A stretch of DNA of 41,472 nt from Arthrobacter sp. ISL-28 (lineage in GTDB: Bacteria > Actinomycetota > Actinomycetes > Actinomycetales > Micrococcaceae): assembly GCF_018613875.1 (NCBI RefSeq), contig NZ_JAGGPJ010000040.1:1-41472 (forward strand), given 5' to 3'. The first letter of the stretch is position 1; each line of letters starts with the position of its first letter. The translations under genes were made by a program, and so were the position numbers. The notes below the pieces were generated by a model, which saw only the letters and a list, made by a program, of their open reading frames with translations, was not told the DNA's origin and did not search any database. This document shows positions 25,503 to 34,616 of the stretch, piece by piece.

Positions 25503-26011
25503 ATGACCGCACCACACACAGCCCGTCGCGGCAGCCCGGCACTCCTGGACCGGATCGGCCTGCCCAAGCCCCTCATCTGGGGCTTCGTCGGGCTTCTCCT
25601 ATTCATGATCGGCGACGGAGTCGAATCCGGGTACATAGCCCCCTTCCTAGTGGCGAACGGGGCCGGGACTGAAACCGGAGCCGCAGTTATCATCACCGCC
25701 TACGGACTGATCGTTACGGCGGGCTCATGGCTGGCAGGCGCGCTCTCGGACGTATGGGGACCGCGGCGGGTCATGCTGGCCGGGCTGATCATTTGGGGCG
25801 TATTTGAAGTGCTCTTCCTAGCGGTTGCCGTGCCCGCACAGGACTTCGCACTATGCTGATCCTCTACGGCGTCCGTGGATTCGGATACCCCCTGTTCGCG
25901 TACGGCTTCCTCGTATGGATCCTGGCCGCAAGCCCGGCGAAGCGTCTCGGCTCCGCTGTCGGCTGGTTCTATTTCGCCTTCACCGGCGGCCTGCCGACGC
26001 TCGGCAGTTGA
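25503..26011 (+). pseudogene. Polyol permease family MFS transporter, frameshifted and truncated
   Basis: N-terminal part of a ribitol/arabinitol-type permease. The first frame (25503-25859) reads LIWGFVGLLLFMIGDGVESG and WLAGALSDVWGPRRVML, then hits a stop. Translation continues in another frame from about 25855 (YGVRGFGYPLFAYGFLVWIL, AVGWFYFAFTGGLPTLGS) to a stop at 26011. The missing remainder (about 60 percent of a 420-aa transporter) is replaced by IS110 debris. It was presumably the alternative uptake route for the island's polyol, now lost. Confidence 0.8.
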
Positions 26012-26162
26012 AGCCCCGGCGTGAGCGGCAGCGTCGCGTAGACGCTTCCTCCAGCGGGCTTTTCTAGGGCGGGGTAACCGCCAACACTTTGGAGCTTACA
26101 AAAGGCCGGTTATCGGATCTCGGTTTGGCTTGGGGAGAGGCTACACAACGGGGCATTCTCTA

Positions 26163-26763
26163 ACGTCAAAGCAGGCAGGCGGTCCGGTCACCGCCGGCCG
26201 GTCCTCGGCGCTTCACGGCTTGGTGCAGTTGCATCTGGACCGCATCGATCAGATCGACGCGACCCTCGCGGCCCTGGACGCCCGCATCGATAGGGTGATG
26301 GAACGTTTTCCTTAGCCCGGGAGCTGCTGATGACTGTCCCTGGGATTTTCGAAGAATGTCGCTAACGTCAGCAGCATCGCCGAAGCCGGCGTGGACATGA
26401 ACGTCTTTGACACTGCGGGCCATGTGGCATCGTGGGCGGGAGTGTCAAAGCCAGAACGAGTCCTGGACGAATCAAGTCACTCAAACCCGACCCGGTGATC
26501 GTTACCTCAAAGCCGCACTGGGAATCGCGGCGCTGGCCGTGTCCCGATCAAAAACGACCTATCTCGCCGTGAAATACCGTCGCATTCAGTCCCATGTCGG
26601 CGCCCTGCGTGCCGTAGTCGCTCTCCAACACACGCTGCTCGTCATCGTCTGGAACATGCTCCACGACGGAGTCGCTTATGACGCACTCGGCGTCGATCAT
26701 TTCGACAAAACGAACTCCGAACGCGCCAAGAAACGCCTCCAACGCCGAATGGTCTCGCTCTGA
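26163..26763 (+). pseudogene. IS110-family transposase remnant
   Basis: Pieces of an IS110/IS1111 transposase lie in several frames. LHLDRIDQIDATLAALDARID is at about 26220-26290. Then NVANVSSIAEAGVDMNVF and TAGHVASWAGVS lie at about 26355-26450. A C-terminal run in another frame (RPGDRYLKAALGIAALAVSR, KYRRIQSHVGALRAVVALQH, NSERAKKRLQRRM) ends at 26763. The N-terminal DEDD part is missing and there are internal stops, so it is inactive. It borders the broken permease. Confidence 0.85.
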
Positions 26764-27121
26764 TTCGAGCCCAAGCTCACCCACTTTCCGCAGGGAGCTC
26801 ACCTTCGTTTTCTTAGTAGACACATGTGACAGGCCTCATGGCCAAGCTGATCGGCACGCCCAGAATTCGGAGCTTTCTGGCGTCGCGCTTTCTGCTAGGG
26901 GCTACATAACCCGTTTCGGCAGGCGTTCGCTACGCCTTCCGGCGGTGGGTTTGAACGGAATCAAACCTCTTAGTGATGAACTCGCTTCAGCTATTAGCCC
27001 CCTTTAAGCAGCTCTGGACCTGTCGATGCTTCCAAGATCCGGGTCAAGGGGATTGCTGAGGCGGGATGAGAGGTGGGGACGGTGGCGCCGCCCCACCAGA
27101 TTCTGTTTTCGCCTGCCGAGA
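26764..27121. other. Gene-free stretch between IS110 remnant and MFS gene
   Basis: No coding region is supported. The left part is probably leftover insertion-sequence DNA; I could not identify terminal repeats. The right part holds the probable terminator of the aromatic operon. Confidence 0.4.
27072..27097 (-). terminator. Possible terminator of the IclR-reductase-P450-MFS operon
   Basis: GGTGGGG (27072-27078) pairs with CCCCACC (27091-27097), with a GC-rich loop that can pair further. It lies about 25 bp past the MFS stop. No T-run is present, so the call is tentative. Confidence 0.35.
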
Positions 27122-28456
27122 TCAGGAAATCATGGTCGGGACCGGCGTTGACGGTTTGGTCTTGGTGGACAGTGCCCAGACGGCGGCCATGGACAGAGCC
27201 GACACAACCAGGGGAAGACCGAAGAGCATGAAGATGTTCTCTGCCTTCCATTCTCCGGCCAGCAGGTAGCCGACGACGATGGGGGAAACGATTGAGACCA
27301 GCCGCCCGATACCGACCATCCAGCCTACGCCCGTCCCCCGAAGCGCCGGCGGGAACAAGGCCGGGGTGGTGGCATAGAAGCCCGCCACGTTTGCTGAGGT
27401 GACCAGACCGAGAGCTGCACCGATGACGATGGCTAGGGATGTCTGGGTGAACGTCATCCCGAAGGCGACGTAGATGAGTGCTGAAATCAGCAAGGACCCG
27501 AGCAGCAGGTGGCGACTGCGCAGGAAGGCGGCAAGGATGCTGAAGATGAAGCAGCCAATGATGCCGCCGAAGTTCACGACCAGTCCCATCGTTACGCCCA
27601 GGTTATCGTCGCCCGAGGAGGTGGCGATGAGCTTGGGCGTCCAGGTGCTCGCGAAGTAGTAGGCAGCGATCATGAGGCCGTAGCCGACCCAGAGCAGGAC
27701 CGTCTGGGCTGCCATGCGCCCGGTCAGCAGGTCCTTGATACCGCGCCCGGTCTGCTGGTCCTGGGGAAGCTCGGGAAGGGCACTGAGAGCGGGCCGCCGC
27801 ATTTGGACGAGGATGGCGTTTACTTGGGCGAGAGCGTTGCGTGGGCGCTTGCTGACCAGATAGTCCAGGGATTCGGGAAGGAAACGCCACGTCACTGCGA
27901 GCATCAGGATGCTGGCTGATGCGCCAACAACGAACACTGAGCGCCAGCCGAACTGCGGGATCAGTGGTCCCGCGATGAAGCCGCCCAGGGTTGCACCGAT
28001 AGCGAATCCGGCCGTGTACAGCCCGAAGATACTCCCCCGGCGCTTGTCCGATGAATATTCCGAGACGAAGACATTAAGGTTAGCGATCATGCCTCCGATG
28101 CCGAGACCGGCCAGCACTCTGTAGGCAATGAGTTGCACGACGTCGCCAGCGAAGACGGACAAGGTCATGCCGGCGCTGACCAGGATCAGGGCCACCAGCA
28201 TCATTTTCCGTCGGCCGATCTTGTCCGAGAACGGCGTCAGAAAGAGCGAGCCGGCGGCCATGCCGAAGAGCCCTGAGCTGAGCAGGAAGCCCAACGTCAC
28301 GGGGTCAAGGCTCCAGCTTTTTGACAGTGCGGGGGCTGCGTAGGCCGCCACCGCGACATCCATGCCGTCTATCATCATCAGAGCAATTGCCACGGCAACG
28401 GCACGGATCTGAAGGCGGCTCATTGGTGCCTTGCGGACTTCGTCGAGCAGGTCCAT
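27122..28456 (-). CDS. Aromatic acid:H+ symporter (AAHS-type MFS)
   Basis: 444-aa, 12-helix major facilitator of the aromatic-acid symporter family (BenK, PcaK). TM1 carries DGMDVAVAAYAAPAL with the functional DGxD motif. The loop 2-3 signature is FSDKIGRRKMM, and the TM4-5 region is YRVLAGLGIGGMIANLNVFVSE. ATG 28456 has AAGGA 8 nt upstream; a longer frame to 28516 is not needed. It is the last gene of the operon behind the P450. It probably imports the aromatic acid that the P450 attacks. Confidence 0.9.
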   Translation of the reverse strand: MDLLDEVRKAPMSRLQIRAVAVAIALMMIDGMDVAVAAYAAPALSKSWSLDPVTLGFLLSSGLFGMAAGSLFLTPFSDKIGRRKMMLVALILVSAGMTLSVFAGDVVQLIAYRVLAGLGIGGMIANLNVFVSEYSSDKRRGSIFGLYTAGFAIGATLGGFIAGPLIPQFGWRSVFVVGASASILMLAVTWRFLPESLDYLVSKRPRNALAQVNAILVQMRRPALSALPELPQDQQTGRGIKDLLTGRMAAQTVLLWVGYGLMIAAYYFASTWTPKLIATSSGDDNLGVTMGLVVNFGGIIGCFIFSILAAFLRSRHLLLGSLLISALIYVAFGMTFTQTSLAIVIGAALGLVTSANVAGFYATTPALFPPALRGTGVGWMVGIGRLVSIVSPIVVGYLLAGEWKAENIFMLFGLPLVVSALSMAAVWALSTKTKPSTPVPTMIS

Positions 28457-28570
28457 GTTTACGTCCTTGTAAATTGGGTGCACTGACCCGGACAGCCGCG
28501 GAAGCGCGGCTGCCAAGTCACAGCATGTTCACTAGGTTGGGGGATGGTTGCGTGCTGGCTGACTTGTGGG

Positions 28571-29779
28571 TCAGCCCAGCTTGACCCGGACGGGCAGGGA
28601 TTCCCACGCCCGAAGAGTGTTGTTGTGGTGCCTGCGGGTCGGCCCGGAAATTTCTATGGACGCGATCCGTTTGGACAATGCGTTCAGGATTGTTGCTGCC
28701 TCGAGGCGTGCAACATGCTGGCCGACGCATTGATGGATGCCGAAGCCAAAACCGACATGGCCGGAGGGGTCCCGGCTAAGGTCGAACGCGTCCGGGTTCT
28801 CCCAGCGGCGCGGATCCCGGTTGGCTGATCCCAGGAACATGAGGATCTTCCTGCCCTCGGGAATGACGGTCCCACCGATTTCGATGTCCCGGGCTGTCGT
28901 CCGGAAGAATGTTTGCACGGGTGATTCGAACCGCACGGCCTCGTCAAAGGCGGTGCGGGACAAAGCAGGGTCTTCCCGCAGCCGGGCCCACTGGTCCGGG
29001 TTGGTGGCGAACGCGTAGAGGACGGCGGCCAGGCCGTTGACCGTCGTGTCGACTCCCGCCGTGAGCAGGGACCGTATGATCAAAGGCGCCTGAGCTTCGG
29101 TGATGTCTCCCCTGTCGGCCGCGGCCCAGATCTGCGCGCCGAATCCGTCCGGGGTGAGTACATCGCGGGCGCATTTGGTGGCTATTGAGGCGGAGAGCTC
29201 GGCGACACGTGGTGCGCCTTTGGCGACGAGCTCGTTCGGCGGGCCGAAGGCGTTGAAGACGTGGTCTCCGTAGGGCAGGAGATGCTCCCGGCCGTCCTTG
29301 GGGATGCCCACGGCATCGGGAAAGACCCGAAGGGGAAACGCTGCGGCCAGATCTGTGACCGCGTCGAATTCTGTGCCCTTCGCCAGCAGGTCTTCAACGA
29401 GTTCCTCTGCGTCGGCGGCCCAGGCATCGGCGAGCCCGCGTATTTCGCGCGGGCCGAGGATCTTGGTGAGGACCGCCCGGGGGGCGTCGTGGTGTGGAGG
29501 GTCCGCCTCGAGGAGCAGGCTCGGGGGGCGCCAAGGTTTTTCGTAACGGAAATTGCTCAGCCCAACGCCCGCTGCTGACTGGAAGGTCTGCCAGTCTGTC
29601 AGGGCTGCGTGCACTTCGTCATAGCGGCCCATGGCATAGACGTCGTACTTTCTCAGGTAGACAACGGGGCCTGCGGCGCGGAGCTCAGCCTGGAATGGGA
29701 GCGGATCCTCAAGAATGTCGTAGCTGAAGGGGTCGGCGTCGCTTAGGGGCGCGTCAATCGTGGAAAGCGGAGCGGTCAT
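28571..29779 (-). CDS. Cytochrome P450, CYP199-like (copy 1)
   Basis: 402-aa soluble P450 monooxygenase. The I-helix oxygen motif is AGVDTT, the K-helix ExxR is EAVR, and the haem loop GFGFGIHQCVGQHVARLEA carries the ligand Cys. KPWRPPSLLLEADPPHHDAPR resembles the B/C region of CYP199A enzymes, which bind para-substituted benzoates. R84 and S87 keep the Arg-x-x-Ser spacing used there for the substrate carboxylate (family knowledge). ATG 29779 follows GAAAGG. It is 28 bp behind the reductase gene and 114 bp before the aromatic-acid symporter. O-dealkylation of a 4-alkoxybenzoate is a reasonable guess. A close paralogue lies at 38227-39441. Confidence 0.93.
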   Translation of the reverse strand: MTAPLSTIDAPLSDADPFSYDILEDPLPFQAELRAAGPVVYLRKYDVYAMGRYDEVHAALTDWQTFQSAAGVGLSNFRYEKPWRPPSLLLEADPPHHDAPRAVLTKILGPREIRGLADAWAADAEELVEDLLAKGTEFDAVTDLAAAFPLRVFPDAVGIPKDGREHLLPYGDHVFNAFGPPNELVAKGAPRVAELSASIATKCARDVLTPDGFGAQIWAAADRGDITEAQAPLIIRSLLTAGVDTTVNGLAAVLYAFATNPDQWARLREDPALSRTAFDEAVRFESPVQTFFRTTARDIEIGGTVIPEGRKILMFLGSANRDPRRWENPDAFDLSRDPSGHVGFGFGIHQCVGQHVARLEAATILNALSKRIASIEISGPTRRHHNNTLRAWESLPVRVKLG

Positions 29780-29807
29780 TTGTGGGGCCTTTCGTCGGGA
29801 AGCCGGG

Positions 29808-30779
29808 TCACAGGTCAAGAACGAGGCGGTCGCTGCAGGAGCGGGACACGCAAGGGAACATGCAGTGCCCGGCCGCCCGGTCGGCGTCGCCCAAGATGGA
29901 ATCGCGGTGGTCGGGATCCCCGTCAAGGACGGTGACCTCGCAGGTTCCGCACGTGCCTTCCCTGCAGGACGTCAGAACGCTGACCCCCGCGTTCTGGACA
30001 GCGTCCAGGATGCTCTGGTCGGGGCGTACGGTCACGGAAAGTCCTGCCCGGGCGAGCTCTACTTCGAAGGCCGTGGCCCGCGCCGGCGCGCCGTGGGCCT
30101 TCGCGGCGAAATGCTCCACCCGCAAGAGGCCAACGGGCCAGTCTGCACAGTGGCGTTCTACTGCGGTGAGCAGTCTCTGCGGGCCGCACACATAGACCTT
30201 GGTATCAGCTTGCGGGTCCCCGATGAGTTCCTGCAGCCGGCACGGTCCCGACTCGTCTTTTGCCATGACGACCACCCGGTCCCCGTAGGCGGCCAACTCG
30301 TCCAGGAAGGCCATGGTGTTCCGGGATCTACCCAGGTAGAGCAGCTTCCACTCCGCGCCCAGCAGGTCGGCCTGCTGGATCATCGGCAACATGGGGGTGA
30401 TGCCGATGCCTCCGGCGATGAACAGGTACTTTTCGGAGGGCGCGAGGGGAAAATTGTTCCGGGGTCCGCCCAAGGCTACCGTCGTTCCCTCGGTCAGCTG
30501 CTCATGTATGTAGGCGGAGCCACCTCGTCCCTGGGCTTCATGCAGCACGGCGATGCGGTAGCTGTGGGCATCCCACCGGTCCCCGCAGAGTGAATACTGC
30601 CGGTTGATGCCGGAAGGCAAGACAATATCGATGTGTGAGCCGGGTGTCCAGTCCGGCAGCCTGCGCCCCTCGGGATGGTCCAGCGTCAATGCCACCACAC
30701 CGTCGGCGGCCTTCGTTTTCGCAGTCACGACCAGCTTGACCTGTGACGCGTCAGCTACGTTATTCTTTCCAGTGAACAT
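29808..30779 (-). CDS. Phthalate-dioxygenase-type reductase, FMN/NAD/2Fe-2S (copy 1)
   Basis: 323-aa single-chain electron donor. The FMN-binding barrel has RQYSLCGD, the NAD domain has FIAGGIGITPMLPM and YVCGP, and the C-terminal plant-type ferredoxin has SCREGTCGTCEV with a distal Cys in GHCMFPCVSR. This is the VanB/phthalate dioxygenase reductase layout, normally partner to Rieske oxygenases. Here the only oxygenase nearby is the P450 immediately downstream, so it probably reduces that P450. ATG 30779 sits behind the small palindrome at 30848-30864. Confidence 0.93.
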   Translation of the reverse strand: MFTGKNNVADASQVKLVVTAKTKAADGVVALTLDHPEGRRLPDWTPGSHIDIVLPSGINRQYSLCGDRWDAHSYRIAVLHEAQGRGGSAYIHEQLTEGTTVALGGPRNNFPLAPSEKYLFIAGGIGITPMLPMIQQADLLGAEWKLLYLGRSRNTMAFLDELAAYGDRVVVMAKDESGPCRLQELIGDPQADTKVYVCGPQRLLTAVERHCADWPVGLLRVEHFAAKAHGAPARATAFEVELARAGLSVTVRPDQSILDAVQNAGVSVLTSCREGTCGTCEVTVLDGDPDHRDSILGDADRAAGHCMFPCVSRSCSDRLVLDL

Positions 30780-30847
30780 CTCGGGCTCCTTTGCTCGCCT
30801 TGTTCTTGTCCAAGGTTCGCTTTAAGGTGTCGCGGGTCACTACAGAA

Positions 30848-30864
30848 CTCTCAATGGTTGAGAG
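30848..30864. promoter_or_regulatory. Candidate operator upstream of reductase copy 1
   Basis: CTCTCAA and TTGAGAG form a perfect 7-bp inverted repeat around TGG, between the iclR stop-side end (30880) and the reductase start (30779). Position and symmetry suggest a site for the IclR protein encoded next to it. Confidence 0.45.
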
Positions 30865-30879
30865 CGAAAAATTTTGGGG

Positions 30880-31644
30880 CTACGGGATAGGCGGGGCCGG
30901 GTAGGCCATGGCCCGGGAAACTGCAGCCGAGGCGGCCTGAAGGACAGCGATTCGGGATCGGGCAGTTTCGTCGTTGGGCAGGATTATGGCCAGAGCTGCG
31001 ACCGTGTTACCCGCCGGATCACGAACCGGGACCGCGATGCCCGTGGCTGCGGGATGAATGTGGCCAGCCAGGAAAGCGTAGCCCTGGCGGCGTACCTCCG
31101 CCAACGCAGATCTCAGCTGTGACGGCGTGCTGATGGTCTTGTCCGTGTAGACCTTCAGGGGCCGGGCAATAATCCGTTCCTGTTGCGCCGGCGACGCGTA
31201 CGCCAGCAGCAGTAACCCCGACGACGATGCGTGCAGCGGCAACCTGCCAGCAACGCGGGTGTAGTTGATGACTGCGCCCGGTGCTGTCAGGCGTTCCACG
31301 AAGAGCACCTCATCGCCTTCCATAACGCCAAGCTGGATGTGCTGGCCGACAATGGCGTGAAGGTCCTCCATCACAGGCATCGCAGCCTCACGCAGACTCA
31401 TGGTCGGCGAGGCGCGTGCGACCACCTCCCACATCCGGACCCCGATCCGCACCTTCCGGTCCTCGTCCCGCTGGAGCCAGCCGAAACTGCACAGCTCCTC
31501 TACCAAGCGCGAGGCGGTGGCGATGTGAAGCCCTGACCGCTTTGCGATTTCAGAGACGCTTAAAGCGGTATCACCGGGGCTGAAGGCCTCAATAATTCTG
31601 ACGGCACGGGAAAGTACTGACTCTCCCCCTTGGGTGCGGGGCAT
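30880..31644 (-). CDS. IclR-family transcriptional regulator (copy 1)
   Basis: 254-aa IclR regulator. The winged helix-turn-helix spans about residues 10-70 (LSVSEIAKRSGLHIATASRLVEEL), and the effector domain has HIQLGVMEGDEVLFVERL and LPLHASSSGLLLLAY with the ligand loop. ATG 31644 follows GAGGAAG; a start at 31686 is possible. It lies first in the strand order regulator-reductase-P450-symporter with 100 bp before the reductase. It is likely to sense the aromatic substrate. Confidence 0.9.
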   Translation of the reverse strand: MPRTQGGESVLSRAVRIIEAFSPGDTALSVSEIAKRSGLHIATASRLVEELCSFGWLQRDEDRKVRIGVRMWEVVARASPTMSLREAAMPVMEDLHAIVGQHIQLGVMEGDEVLFVERLTAPGAVINYTRVAGRLPLHASSSGLLLLAYASPAQQERIIARPLKVYTDKTISTPSQLRSALAEVRRQGYAFLAGHIHPAATGIAVPVRDPAGNTVAALAIILPNDETARSRIAVLQAASAAVSRAMAYPAPPIP

Positions 31645-31888
31645 GTCCAACAGCTTCCTCGATCGCCGAATCCTTGTCGAACGCAACGCTTTACACCGGG
31701 GACCCCCAACCTTGCGGCGGACGCTGGGTCGCCCCCTCCAAGAGGGGAATCGAAATATATAAACCCGGGAACGAGCATTCGATCCCTAGTAGTCAGGATG
31801 CCCTGTGACAGCCTCAGCTTGTCCGAAGAAGACAGTTGTCTTGAGCTAGGCTGCTTCAGAGTTTTCGGACAGCGGATTAGTGGTTGCT

Positions 31889-32353
31889 CTAGGCTGCCGT
31901 AGCCGGCTGGCTGCTGGTAACTGCAGTGGACCTCGTTCGGTTGCTGGTATTTGAGGTGCTGAATGGTGTCTGCGGCTGTTGTAGAACGTCCGATGTACGG
32001 ATTATGTCCTTGCGTCCGCGTTCCTTCGTTCGCTGCGGATTCACGGCCGAACGCATCCAGCCAACCAGAACTTCAACCTCCACACGGCCCGCTTCGTCCC
32101 AGGGGACACCGATCAGCTGCAGCACCCGCCACCAGCGCAAGAGATCATTCCCGTAGGAACGCACCGTCAACGGACTCATGTCCGTCAACACGAGATCGCT
32201 GAGAAAAACCGAAAACACTCCGATCTCCCGCTCCGCTTCATCGACAACTGCGTACGGCAGCAGGCCCGTCGCGTTCTGGCGGACCGCGCCAATGCGCGGC
32301 AATCCGATCTGCCCTTCGATCAACTTCAGCCGCATTTCGTCCACGATGACCAC
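31889..32353 (-). pseudogene. Tyrosine recombinase (integrase) N-terminal fragment
   Basis: About 115 N-terminal residues match the SAM-like core-binding domain of actinobacterial multi-integrase cassettes: GLPRIGAVRQNATGLLPYAVVDE, LTVRSYGNDLLRWWRVLQLIGVPWDEA, then VLVGWMRSA. After the segment PQRTKERG the sequence turns into low-complexity Ser/Thr text and stops. The catalytic R-H-R-Y domain is absent. GTG 32344, with GGGAGG upstream, is an alternative start. This is a trace of an integrative element. Confidence 0.7.
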
Positions 32354-32812
32354 CTCCCGCGAGGCTGCGGATCAGCCTCTAAAGTTCAGTCAACAGGACC
32401 GGCCGCGGTTACCGGGCCGCAATACGCGGACGCGCATCCGCAGAAGAGAGCTCCTGATGAACGGAAGCCCGATGATTGAACGCACCGGAACCCACGGCGG
32501 ATGCCGGATAGTGGTATCCCTGGCCCCGCGTCGCCGCGGCTGCGCGACACGCAACCGCGGCGAATCCCGGGGGCCGATGACGGCGTCCGCCCGGCCGTCA
32601 AGGTGCGGCCACCAGCGTCGATCGCAACGTTGACCCGCGTAAACTGGGCGCTCCGGATGGCCATCGTCGCCCGCATGCGCATGGACCCTCAAGTGAGATG
32701 AGCCATTTTGTCCACCGCCGCTGCCCTCCTGAGGAGACACCTGACCGGACGTGCCAGATGCGTCGAGGGCCACCGAGGGCGGGGCCGCTCCCCTCGGCCC
32801 CCTGTGATGCCC
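32354..32812. other. Gene-free stretch
   Basis: No convincing gene was found; the open frames are Arg/Pro-rich shadows. It contains the 12-mer GATGAACGGAAG (32456-32467), found again in the control region at 37089-37100. This suggests a duplicated scrap of promoter DNA. Confidence 0.4.
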
Positions 32813-34444
32813 TCAGCTACGCTCGGGAACGAGGACCTTCTCGTAGCTCGATCCGTCGAGTGGGTCTCCGCCGCCGGTGTACCGCGGAGCATACGGATAG
32901 GGGTAGATCGGCTGGGTCTGCGTGATCCGCTCGACGCTCAGGTCGAATTTCTCCCCGTCGATGACCTCCGGAGCGACGCCGTCCTCCACCCACGCCATGA
33001 GCGCCCTCATCCCTGCGGCAAGCGAGATGCCCGGCCCGAGCGTCATGTGCGAGTGACCGTCGCCCGCGGCTAGGAAGAAGCGGACGTAGTCGCGGGTGGC
33101 TTCGACTCCGCCCATCTCACGCAAGACATCCTGGAAATACTCGAGCGGACCCCATGGGGTGATGACCTCGTCGTTGACACCGTGGCTGAGGATCAACTTG
33201 TGGCCACTGTCCCGCAGACGGGAGAGGTCGGGGTCGATTGCACCGAACTCTCCGAAACGCTCTGCGGCGTTGTTGAAGTACGCCCCGAAGTTCTCGACTG
33301 TTAGTGTGGACCAATCCCACGCCGGGTCACCGGAGTGCCAGACGCCCATCGCTTGCGATATCACGAAAGGGACGGGGAGACGCTCGCCGCCCCCTTCCAC
33401 GGTGACGGCCACGCCAGTTTGGTGGACGTTCTGGCCCCACGTCTCCGTCGTCAGGACGACACCACCGTACAGTCGAGTCCCGTCAACGTCTCGGGGGCCG
33501 TCCCAGATCCGATGCATCACCAGCGCGTCGGTCTCGGTGATCGGCCCGTCGTGGGTGACCCTCCCCACGAGCTGTGACACGTCGAACTCCCATGTTTCGA
33601 ACACGCCGACCACACCATTGTCTGTGGCCGCAGCGGGATCGAGAGCTTCGGCGGCGGCGTCCCGAAACGCCGAAAGCTTCGCCGGAGACAGGTAGTTGCC
33701 GTATTCCTTCATAACCACTAGCGGCCAAAGCTGGCCGATAGCGAGCTTGGCGTAGTTGAGAGCAGGGTCCGCGGCCCACATGCCGTCGAAGTCCTCCGGG
33801 TACCGCTGGGCGCTCATCAGCGTCTGGCGGCCACCCCCCGATGTACCTTGGAGGTACGAGTAGCGTGGTGCGGTCCCGTGGATGGCCTGTGTGACGGCCT
33901 TACCGACGAGCGCGGTGTGGTGGGTGGCAAGGTGGCTCCAGATCCTGATCAGATCCCAGTCCAGTTCCCCCGTCTCGATGTTGAGACCCCAGTCGGCGAA
34001 GCGCGGGTCTTTGTTCCCCCCATCCGATGCCGCCGTCGCGAAGCCGTTGCGGGCGCCACGTGGCAGATTGGCCGCTCTTACGAACTCGGGAAAATACTGC
34101 TGCCCGGTGCGGTTTCCGCCGCCGGTGACGGCCAGGAACCTCTGGTTCCAGGCGAGTGGCACCCACACCTCGATGCGCTCGACATGTCCGCCCTCGCTGA
34201 CCAAGTCGACCTGCACGTCGCAGTAGGGAGGCAGCTCGGTCTCCGGAGGCAGAGGCCCGAACGGGCTCGGTGGTGGCTGGAACACGCCCGCCCGATTGAT
34301 CGTGGCCGATACGACCGTGGCGCCCGGGATGTCAGCTAGTCCTCGCTGGATCGCATCGGGCGCGCATCGTCGCTCGACGCCGTCGGTCTCTGTCGAACCG
34401 TCGGTGGGCATCCAGGTGATCAGTCGGCTTCTGTGTTCATTCAT
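32813..34444 (-). CDS. Tannase/feruloyl esterase family hydrolase without the Cys pair
   Basis: 543-aa alpha/beta hydrolase of the tannase family, which cleaves esters of aromatic acids. The catalytic triad can be placed: S202 in LQGTSGGGRQTL, D425 in LSHGVNDEVITP, H464 in AAGDGHSHM. In typical members the Ser is preceded and the His followed by cysteines that form a disulfide. Here these are Thr201 and Ser465. There is also no signal peptide, so the enzyme is probably cytoplasmic. ATG 34444 follows GGAG; the open frame to 34654 is not needed. It is divergent from the broken CoA-ligase gene. The tail beyond residue 500 is Tyr/Pro-rich. Confidence 0.85.
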   Translation of the reverse strand: MNEHRSRLITWMPTDGSTETDGVERRCAPDAIQRGLADIPGATVVSATINRAGVFQPPPSPFGPLPPETELPPYCDVQVDLVSEGGHVERIEVWVPLAWNQRFLAVTGGGNRTGQQYFPEFVRAANLPRGARNGFATAASDGGNKDPRFADWGLNIETGELDWDLIRIWSHLATHHTALVGKAVTQAIHGTAPRYSYLQGTSGGGRQTLMSAQRYPEDFDGMWAADPALNYAKLAIGQLWPLVVMKEYGNYLSPAKLSAFRDAAAEALDPAAATDNGVVGVFETWEFDVSQLVGRVTHDGPITETDALVMHRIWDGPRDVDGTRLYGGVVLTTETWGQNVHQTGVAVTVEGGGERLPVPFVISQAMGVWHSGDPAWDWSTLTVENFGAYFNNAAERFGEFGAIDPDLSRLRDSGHKLILSHGVNDEVITPWGPLEYFQDVLREMGGVEATRDYVRFFLAAGDGHSHMTLGPGISLAAGMRALMAWVEDGVAPEVIDGEKFDLSVERITQTQPIYPYPYAPRYTGGGDPLDGSSYEKVLVPERS

Positions 34445-34473
34445 CGAAGTGGCTCCAAACTTCCTTGTCGTGC

Positions 34474-34494
34474 TCAGTTCTGATTGTGAACTGA
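34474..34494. promoter_or_regulatory. Candidate operator upstream of the tannase gene
   Basis: TCAGTTC (34474-34480) and GAACTGA (34488-34494) form a perfect 7-bp inverted repeat with a 7-nt spacer, 30 bp upstream of the tannase start. It lies in the divergent region shared with the CoA-ligase remnant. Confidence 0.4.
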
Positions 34495-34616
34495 CCCTAG
34501 CGGGGGTCAAGATCGGCCGCAACGGAGGTTTCTGTTGAACGGAAGGGTGGTGCCGCCCGCCCTCGCGCGCTGTCACGATCTCCTCACGCGTTCGGTCGAG
34601 CATCAAGGAGGATCGG

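Noticed and set aside
32390..32773. Open frames on both strands in 32390-32773 considered as a gene
   Set aside because: The Arg/Pro/Gly-rich text without motif or start signal fits non-coding high-GC DNA.
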